Below are positions 7,493 to 13,193 of a DNA stretch of 14,837 bases, piece by piece. The DNA lies in NCBI GenBank assembly GCA_041625325.1, contig JBFJTN010000069.1:1-14837 (forward strand), read 5' to 3'. The notes under the pieces are model-generated. The model had not been told where the DNA came from. It did no database searches and saw nothing but the letters and a program-made list of their open reading frames with translations. A program made the position numbers and the translations under genes. The stretch's first letter is position 1. Each line of letters opens with the position of its first letter. Source of the DNA: Oceanococcus sp041625325 (GTDB taxonomy: Bacteria > Pseudomonadota > Gammaproteobacteria > Nevskiales > Oceanococcaceae).

Positions 7493-8899
7493 ATGCACAC
7501 CGCGCCCGTGGTGGCCCTGGTCGGCCGGCCCAATGTGGGCAAGAGCACGTTGTTCAACCAGCTGACCCGCAGCCGCGACGCGCTGGTGGCCGACGAGGCG
7601 GGGATGACCCGCGACCGGCAGTACGGGCTGGCGGAATTGGAAGACGGCCACTGCATCGTGGTCGATACCGGTGGCCTGATGGACGCCGCCCAGGGTCTGG
7701 ATGCGGCGGTGGCCCAGCAGGCCCGCCAGGCGATCGAGGAAGCCGATCTGGTCCTGTTCCTGGTCGATGGGCGTGCCGGGGTGATGGCGGAGGATCAGTC
7801 CGTCACCGCCCTGCTGCGGGCCCACGCCGACAAGACCCGGCTGGTGATCAACAAGTGCGAGGGACTGAACCGGGAACTTGTAGCCGCTGAATTCTACGGC
7901 CTGGGCCTGGGAGATCCGCTGACCATTGCCGCCAGCCACGGACAGGGCATCGCCGGCCTGCGCGAGCTGATCGGCGAGCTGATCCAGGCGGCGCCGGAAG
8001 CGCCGCCGCGGCGCGAGCACGGCCGCATCGGCGTGGCCCTGGTGGGGCGGCCGAATGCCGGCAAATCAACCCTGTTGAATCGCCTGATCGGCGAGCAACG
8101 GGTGATCGCCTCCGATGTGGCGGGCACCACCCGCGATGCGGTGGAGGTGGACTTCGAGCAGGACGGCCGCAAGTACGTGCTGATCGACACCGCCGGCCTG
8201 CGGCGCAAGTCCAAGGTCCACGACGTGCTGGAGAAGTTCAGCATCATCAAGACCCTGCAGGCGGTGGAGGCGGCCAATGTGGTGGTCGCCCTGATCGACG
8301 GGCGGGAAGGGGTCAGCTCGCAGGACGCCCGCATCCTGGGCATGATTGCCGAGTCCGGCCGGGCCATCGTGCTGGCGATCAACAAATGGGACGGGCTGGA
8401 CGAGGAGCGGCGCAGCCATCTGAAGAGCGAGATCCAGCGCAAGCTGCCGTTCCTGGACTACGCCACCGTGGTCACGATCTCGGCCCTGCATGGCTCCGGC
8501 CTGCGCGAGCTGATGCGCGCGGTGAACCGGGCCCATGCCGCGGCCTTCTGCGAGCTGTCGACCTCGAAGCTGTCGACCGTGCTGGAACAGGCGGTGCAGG
8601 CGCATCAGCCGCCGGCCGTGGCCGGGCGCCGGATCAAGCTGCGCTACGCCCATCAGGGCGGACGCAACCCGCCCACCATCGTGATCCACGGCAACCAGAC
8701 CGAGAAGCTCAACCAGAATTACCGTCGCTATCTGATCAATGCCTTCCGCGAGGCCTTCGATCTGCACGGCACACCGCTGGTGCTGCAATTCCGGACCTCG
8801 GACAATCCCTACAAGGGGCGCAAGAACACCCTGACCCCGACCCAGGAGCGCAAACGCGCCCGCATGATCCGCCACCGGATCAAGTCGAAGAAGAGCTGA
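7493..8899 (+). CDS. der: Ribosome-assembly double GTPase Der (EngA)
   Basis: Der is an essential GTPase with two tandem G domains and a C-terminal KH-like domain that acts in late 50S subunit assembly. The 468-residue product has P-loops GRPNVGKST at residues 11-19 and GRPNAGKST at 185-193. G3 is seen as DTGG in the first domain and DTAG in the second. The G4 of the second domain is a canonical NKWD (297-300), while the first reads NKCE (120-123), with Glu in place of Asp. A KH-like domain follows from about residue 355, and the tail is basic (TPTQERKRARMIRHRIKSKK). The ATG lies 4 bases after the bamB stop. It ends the conserved operon: a 136-bp spacer follows, without a convincing intrinsic terminator. 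Confidence 0.96.
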   Translation: MHTAPVVALVGRPNVGKSTLFNQLTRSRDALVADEAGMTRDRQYGLAELEDGHCIVVDTGGLMDAAQGLDAAVAQQARQAIEEADLVLFLVDGRAGVMAEDQSVTALLRAHADKTRLVINKCEGLNRELVAAEFYGLGLGDPLTIAASHGQGIAGLRELIGELIQAAPEAPPRREHGRIGVALVGRPNAGKSTLLNRLIGEQRVIASDVAGTTRDAVEVDFEQDGRKYVLIDTAGLRRKSKVHDVLEKFSIIKTLQAVEAANVVVALIDGREGVSSQDARILGMIAESGRAIVLAINKWDGLDEERRSHLKSEIQRKLPFLDYATVVTISALHGSGLRELMRAVNRAHAAAFCELSTSKLSTVLEQAVQAHQPPAVAGRRIKLRYAHQGGRNPPTIVIHGNQTEKLNQNYRRYLINAFREAFDLHGTPLVLQFRTSDNPYKGRKNTLTPTQERKRARMIRHRIKSKKS

Positions 8900-8956
8900 G
8901 GCGCGCCAGGCCCGGAAAGGGTCGGAACCGCGGGCTGCTCGGGCGCCGACGTCTCC

Positions 8957-8965
8957 TGCTAGGAT
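8957..8965 (+). promoter_or_regulatory. Possible extended -10 promoter for the GMC oxidoreductase cassette
   Basis: The spacer 8900-9035 contains TGCTAGGAT, which fits an extended -10 element (TGn followed by TAGGAT at 8960-8965). It sits in otherwise GC-rich sequence, about 70 bases before the first cassette gene. No good -35 hexamer is seen at 17-18 bases upstream, as is common for extended -10 promoters. A start site near 8972 would leave a leader of about 64 bases. This is inferred from pattern only. Confidence 0.35.
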
Positions 8966-9035
8966 AGCCCTGCTTTTCCACCATGAGCGGTCCAGCCCAC
9001 GCAGAGGGGCGCGCTGCTCGATCAGCGGGAGACCG

Positions 9036-9602
9036 ATGCAATCACAGTCCGGATTCAGCCGTCGCGCCTTGCTTGGCGTGGCCAGCGCGGGCGTGGCCCT
9101 GGGTGCGGCCGGCCTTGTCGGCAAGGCGCGGCTGGACGCCGCCGGCTATCCGGCCTCGGCCTGGCCGGTATTCAGCGACCGCGTCGCCGCCGTGCTGCAA
9201 CGCCTGGGCAGCCTGTGGCTGCCGCTCGGCCGCGGCCCCTTTCCCCATCCTGAGGAACTGCCCTATATGGACGCCCTGGCGCAGGCCTGGGCGGCCCTGC
9301 CCGATGCCCTGCAGGAGCAGCTGAACCTGGCGACCGAAGCGCTGGAGGTCGCGGCCCTGGTCTATGGCTGGCATGGACGGGTCTTCAGCGGATTGAGCGA
9401 CGCGCAGGCGCATGCCTATCTGCGGCGCTGGGCCACTGGCGCGACTGCGCAGCGGGCCCTGATCGCGGCATTCCGTCAGCTCGTGGCGGTGTCCTACTGG
9501 CGCCATCCGCAGAGCTGGCCTGCCACCGGCTACCCGGGGCCCCTGCATCTGCGGGCGGAGCTGCCGGCGCTGGGGGACGCGCCGGAGCCGGCGCGGGCAT
9601 GA
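9036..9602 (+). CDS. Tat-exported small subunit, gluconate 2-dehydrogenase subunit 3-like
   Basis: This 188-residue protein resembles the small (gamma) subunits of membrane-bound FAD dehydrogenases. In those, the small subunit carries the Tat signal and helps the catalytic subunit fold and be exported. The N-terminus shows SRRALLG with twin arginines at residues 9-10, followed by a hydrophobic Ala/Gly stretch to about residue 28. This fits a Tat signal, although the motif lacks the full consensus. The rest is mostly helical. It ends with SYWRHPQSWPATGYPGP at 153-169, which resembles the closing segment of the subunit 3 family. The mature part has no cysteine. GGGAG at 9027-9031 precedes ATG 9036 by 4 bases. 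The stop overlaps the start of the GMC oxidoreductase as ATGA, strongly suggesting a two-subunit enzyme. Family assignment is by eye and the substrate is unknown. Confidence 0.72.
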   Translation: MQSQSGFSRRALLGVASAGVALGAAGLVGKARLDAAGYPASAWPVFSDRVAAVLQRLGSLWLPLGRGPFPHPEELPYMDALAQAWAALPDALQEQLNLATEALEVAALVYGWHGRVFSGLSDAQAHAYLRRWATGATAQRALIAAFRQLVAVSYWRHPQSWPATGYPGPLHLRAELPALGDAPEPARA

Positions 9603-11101
9603 AGGCGGAGTCCGCCCGCAGCCTGGCTCCGGGGCAAGGCTGGCGTAGCGACGTGCTCATCGTCGGTTCCGGCGGTGGAGGCGCGGTCACCGCCTACGCC
9701 CTGGCCCGGGCCGGCTACGCGGTGACCGTGCTCGAGGCCGGGCCGATGGTGCCCTCCAGCGCTTTTCCCGAGCATCTGCCGAGCAGTTTCGAGCAGCTTT
9801 ACGTGGATCGCGGGGGGCAAACGAATGTGGATGGCGACATCAACATCCTGCAGGGTCGCTGCGTGGGCGGCTCCACCGTGATCAACGCCACCGCGGCCTT
9901 CCGGATTCCGCCCTGGGTACTGCAGACCTGGCGCGAGGAATACGGTCTGGACGGATTCAGCGAGGCGGCCCTGGCGCCTCTGTACGAGCAGCTGGAGTCG
10001 GATCTGTACATCCACGTCAACGGGCCGCACGAGATCAACCGCAACAGCCAGCTGATGCAGCGCGGGGCCGAGGCCCTGGGCTGGCATGTGGCGCCACTGG
10101 CGCGCAACGTGAAGGATTGCCTGCTGGCCGGTTACTGCATCCAGGGCTGTCGCTATGACCGCAAGCAGTCCATGCTGGTGACCTATCTGCCCTGGGCGCA
10201 GCAGCACGGGGCACGCATCGTGGCGGACGCAGCGGTCAGCCGCATCCGGCATGAGAACGGTCGGGCCAGGGGTGTCAGCGTGCAGGGGCCGCACGGTCCG
10301 GTCGAATTCGACGCCGCGCTGGTCGTTGTCAGCGCGGGCGCCATCGGCTCGCCGCTGCTGCTGCAGGACAGCGGCCTGGGCGGGGATCAGGTCGGCCGCC
10401 ATTTCGCCTGCCATCCCTCGCTGGGGGTCACGGCCCTGTTCGATGAACCCGTGAACGGCTGGCAGGGCGCGCAGCTGGGGGTCTATGTCGATGAGTTCAC
10501 GGCCGACGAGCGCGGCGGCTTCCTGCTCGAGGGCGGCGCCCTGGAGCCGGCGGCCATGGCGCATGCGATTCCCGGAGTGGGCCCGGACTACGAGGCGCGC
10601 ATGGCCCGCGCCGCGAATATGGCCGGCATGGTGACCCTGATCCACGACCACGGGGTCGGGCGGGTCTATCGCAAGGACGGGGTCAAGACCATTGAATACC
10701 GGCTGGACGAGGATGGCCGCCAGCGGGTGCGGGCCGCCCTGCGGGCGGCCGCGCGCATCTGGTTCGCGGCGGGCGCACGGGAGGTCTACCTGCCCACCGT
10801 GCTGCCGACGGCGGTGAGCGCCGCCGATTTCGAGTCGGTGATCGAGGCCTTGCGCTTCGATCCGGGCGAGATGATGTTCACCGCCTACCATCCGCAGGGT
10901 ACCTGCCGGATGGGGCGGGATCCGGCACGCAGCGTGCTCAATCCGCGTGGCCAGCTGCATGGCATGGACAATCTGGTGGTGGCCGATGCCAGCTGCTTTC
11001 CCACTTCGGTGCTGGTCAATACCCAGCTGCCGACCTACGTGACCGCGGCCCGCATTGCCGCCCATATCAAGGACCAGCCGGGCCACTACGGCCTGGCCTG
11101 A
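9599..11101 (+). CDS. GMC-family FAD oxidoreductase with putative 3Fe-4S motif
   Basis: This 500-residue protein is a GMC (glucose-methanol-choline) flavoenzyme that likely oxidises an alcohol or sugar-like hydroxyl. The FAD-binding Rossmann motif GSGGGG is at 23-28, with the ribose-binding Glu46. A GMC signature is at about 84-96 (LQGRCVGGSTVIN). The C-terminal GMC domain has HPQGTCRMG with the catalytic His431, and NTQLPT with Asn474. Cys174, Cys180 and Cys184 form C-x5-C-x3-C, the spacing of the 3Fe-4S ligands in the alpha subunit of Burkholderia FAD-glucose dehydrogenase. There is no signal peptide, so export would depend on the Tat partner encoded just upstream (ATGA overlap). The downstream amidohydrolase starts within about 11 bases. 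No cytochrome subunit is nearby. The family is certain, the substrate is not: glucose, other polyols or a lipid or steroid alcohol all remain possible. Confidence 0.88.
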   Translation: MKAESARSLAPGQGWRSDVLIVGSGGGGAVTAYALARAGYAVTVLEAGPMVPSSAFPEHLPSSFEQLYVDRGGQTNVDGDINILQGRCVGGSTVINATAAFRIPPWVLQTWREEYGLDGFSEAALAPLYEQLESDLYIHVNGPHEINRNSQLMQRGAEALGWHVAPLARNVKDCLLAGYCIQGCRYDRKQSMLVTYLPWAQQHGARIVADAAVSRIRHENGRARGVSVQGPHGPVEFDAALVVVSAGAIGSPLLLQDSGLGGDQVGRHFACHPSLGVTALFDEPVNGWQGAQLGVYVDEFTADERGGFLLEGGALEPAAMAHAIPGVGPDYEARMARAANMAGMVTLIHDHGVGRVYRKDGVKTIEYRLDEDGRQRVRAALRAAARIWFAAGAREVYLPTVLPTAVSAADFESVIEALRFDPGEMMFTAYHPQGTCRMGRDPARSVLNPRGQLHGMDNLVVADASCFPTSVLVNTQLPTYVTAARIAAHIKDQPGHYGLA

Positions 11102-11112
11102 GGAGACGAGTG

Positions 11113-13014
11113 ATGAACCCGACACCGCAATGGGATCTGCTGATCCGCGGGGCCCTGCTGTTCGACGGCAGCGGCGCGCCGCCCGTCGTCGAGGATCTGG
11201 CCATTGCGGCCTGCAAGGTGGCCGCCCGCGGCCAGGACCTGGACCCGGCGCAGGCCACCGAAGTGGTGGAGGCGCAGGGCCTGTGGCTGACCCCCGGCCT
11301 GCTCGACCTGCACACCCACCTGGATCTGGAGGTCGAGCTGGTGCCCGCGCTGCCCGAGGTGCTGCGTCATGGGACCACGACGGTGATCATGTCCAACTGC
11401 TCGCTGGGGGTGGCCTTCGGCAACCAGCGCCGGGACGGTGCGGACCCCATCGTGGACTGCTTCGCCCGGGTGGAGAACATCCCCAAGCCGGTGCTCAGCC
11501 AGGTGGCCGATGCCTGTACCTGGAGCGACAGCGCCGAGTACCTGCAGCACTTCGACCAGCTGGCGCTGGGCCCCAATGTGGTGCCCATGATTCCGCATTC
11601 CATGCTGCGCATCGAGGTCATGGGCCTGGCGGATTCGGTCAGCCGCGAGCCGACCGAGGACGAGCTGGCGCGGATGGAAGCCCTGGTCGACAAGGGCATG
11701 CGCGAGGGCTATGCCGGCTTCTCCACCGATGCCCTGCCGTTCCATTATCTGGCCAACGACCCCAACCGGCGGCGCAAGATTCCGACCCAGTTCGGCAGTC
11801 ATCGGGAAATCCGCCGCCTCACCGACGTGGTGCGGCGCCACCAGCGGGTCTGGCAGGCCACCCCGCCCAAGGACAGCCGGATCGGCACCCTGCGCCAGTT
11901 CCTCCTGACCAGCGGCCGTCTGTTCGGCCAGCCGCTCAAGCTCACTGCCGTGGCCGCGCTGGACGTGGCCTCCAACCGTTCCATTCTCAAAATGGGCCGC
12001 ACCCTGACCCGGCTGCTCAACTCCCGCCTGCTGCGCGGCAAGTTCCGGCTGCAGGCCCTGGCCGCGCCGTTCAAGGTCTATGCCGATGGCATCCTCACCC
12101 CGCTGGCGGAAGAGATTCCGGAAATGCGGGAACTCAACGAGCCGGACCTGGAAGATGCCGCCGCGCGCCGCGCGCTGCTGATCGATCCCGAATTCCGCGC
12201 GCGTTTCAAGCGCATGTGGTACCACGACAAGCGCGGCTTCAGCATCGCACGGCTCAAGCGCGCCCTGCGCCTGATGGACGACACCCTGACCCGCGATCTG
12301 GCCGACATGGTGATGACCGATCGGCCGCTGGCCGAGTGGAAGGACCAGACCCTGGCCCAGCTCTACGCGCGCTTCACCCAGTGGCAGCGCAGCGGCCAGG
12401 CGGTCAGCGCCGAGGAGGGCGCGGCCTTCGCCCGCTTTGCCTTTCCGGTGCAGGACGACTGTGACTTCTTCCTGGCCCTGCTGCATCTGTATGACACCGA
12501 ATTGCGCTGGTACGTGCTGGCGGCGAATGCCGATCCGGCCGTGACCAAGCAGGCCCTGACCGAGGAGCTGATGTTCCCCGGCTTCAATGATTCGGGCGCG
12601 CATCTCACCAACATGGCCTTCTACGATGCGAATCTGCGCGGCCTGCAACTGCTGCAGGCTGACGGCGATGCGGCGGTGGCCCGCCATGTGGCCCGGCTGA
12701 CCCGCGAGCCGGCCGCTTTCTTCGGCCTGGATGTGGGCCTGCTGGAGGCCGGTTGGCAGGCCGACTGCGTGCTGATCGACCCGCGCGCCCTGCGTGCCTA
12801 CGACTCGGAGCGGCGCACCCGCCTGGAATATCGCAAGGAGTTCGATCACGAGCAGATGGTCAATCGCTCGGATGGCGTGATCAAGGGCGTCTGGGTGGCC
12901 GGCCGCCAGGTCTGGGATGGCCAGGGCTTCACCGCCATCGTCGGTCAGCAGCGCTGCGGTCGGGTGCTGACCGTGGGCGGCGCGGCGCCGGCGCAGGACG
13001 CGCTGGCCGCCTGA
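11113..13014 (+). CDS. Amidohydrolase-superfamily protein, N-acyl-D-amino-acid deacylase-like
   Basis: This 633-residue protein belongs to the amidohydrolase superfamily, nearest by eye to D-aminoacylases, which release D-amino acids from N-acyl derivatives. After a beta-sandwich start (LLIRGALLFDGSGAP) come LTPGLLDLHTHLD, with the metal-site His67 and His69, and TVIMSNCSLG, with Cys96. These match the D-aminoacylase residues His67, His69 and Cys96. PHSMLRIEVMG and GYAGFSTDALPFHY are further D-aminoacylase-like segments. Near the end, PGFNDSGAH supplies a candidate catalytic Asp493, followed by a typical closing sandwich (LLEAGWQADCVLIDP). The middle (about 220-440) is much longer than in D-aminoacylase, and the two later metal histidines are not evident. 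No signal peptide is seen, so it should be cytoplasmic. AGGAGA at 11101-11106 favours ATG 11113; GTG 11110 is an alternative. The true substrate is unknown. Confidence 0.8.
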   Translation: MNPTPQWDLLIRGALLFDGSGAPPVVEDLAIAACKVAARGQDLDPAQATEVVEAQGLWLTPGLLDLHTHLDLEVELVPALPEVLRHGTTTVIMSNCSLGVAFGNQRRDGADPIVDCFARVENIPKPVLSQVADACTWSDSAEYLQHFDQLALGPNVVPMIPHSMLRIEVMGLADSVSREPTEDELARMEALVDKGMREGYAGFSTDALPFHYLANDPNRRRKIPTQFGSHREIRRLTDVVRRHQRVWQATPPKDSRIGTLRQFLLTSGRLFGQPLKLTAVAALDVASNRSILKMGRTLTRLLNSRLLRGKFRLQALAAPFKVYADGILTPLAEEIPEMRELNEPDLEDAAARRALLIDPEFRARFKRMWYHDKRGFSIARLKRALRLMDDTLTRDLADMVMTDRPLAEWKDQTLAQLYARFTQWQRSGQAVSAEEGAAFARFAFPVQDDCDFFLALLHLYDTELRWYVLAANADPAVTKQALTEELMFPGFNDSGAHLTNMAFYDANLRGLQLLQADGDAAVARHVARLTREPAAFFGLDVGLLEAGWQADCVLIDPRALRAYDSERRTRLEYRKEFDHEQMVNRSDGVIKGVWVAGRQVWDGQGFTAIVGQQRCGRVLTVGGAAPAQDALAA

Positions 13015-13058
13015 ACCGGCCAGCGGCGTGCGCGGGCGACCGGCGGAGACCGCGGCAT

Positions 13059-13096
13059 CCGTCAGCCCCGGGTCGCCCTTTCCCGGGGGGTGACGG
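13059..13096. repeat. Long GC-rich inverted repeat (hairpin) between the amidohydrolase gene and rapA
   Basis: Two arms pair here. CCGTCA at 13059-13064 pairs with TGACGG at 13091-13096, and CCCCGGG at 13066-13072 pairs with CCCGGGG at 13082-13088. A small bulge interrupts the stem (one G on the left, two on the right) and the loop is 9 bases. The total is 13 perfect base pairs. No T-run follows on either side, so it is not a classical intrinsic terminator. It could act as a transcript 3'-end stabiliser or Rho-linked terminator, or be a regulator site. Confidence 0.6.
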
Positions 13097-13152
13097 AGCG
13101 CTTCCGCGGGGGCGGTTCGTCCGCGGTATTCCCGGTCGGGCCGGGGCAGGGG

Positions 13153-13181
13153 GTGAGATTGCGCGCCGGCCCCAGTAAACT
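13153..13181 (+). promoter_or_regulatory. rapA: Possible sigma70-type promoter of rapA
   Basis: GTGAGA at 13153-13158 (4 of 6 matches to the -35 consensus) is separated by exactly 17 bases from TAAACT at 13176-13181 (-10-like). This would place the start of transcription around 13188, only about 6 bases ahead of ATG 13194. The resulting mRNA would be nearly leaderless, and no Shine-Dalgarno is visible before that ATG. This is a pattern-based prediction. Confidence 0.4.
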
Positions 13182-13193
13182 TCCCGCCCCGTC

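Noticed and set aside
8900..8956. Possible intrinsic terminator after der
   Set aside because: Only weak, bulged short pairings (GCCCG with CGGGC) and no T-run were found.
8983..9324. A 113-codon plus-strand open frame starting at ATG 8983, a possible leader peptide or small gene
   Set aside because: It is in another frame from the Tat-signal protein, overlaps it for most of its length and has an Arg/Pro-rich composition with no domain.
9530..12849. Very long minus-strand open frames opposite the GMC and amidohydrolase genes (531 and 587 codons)
   Set aside because: The plus-strand frames carry clear family motifs. The antisense translations are Arg/His/Gly-rich with no recognisable domain, as expected for the mirror frame of GC-biased codons.
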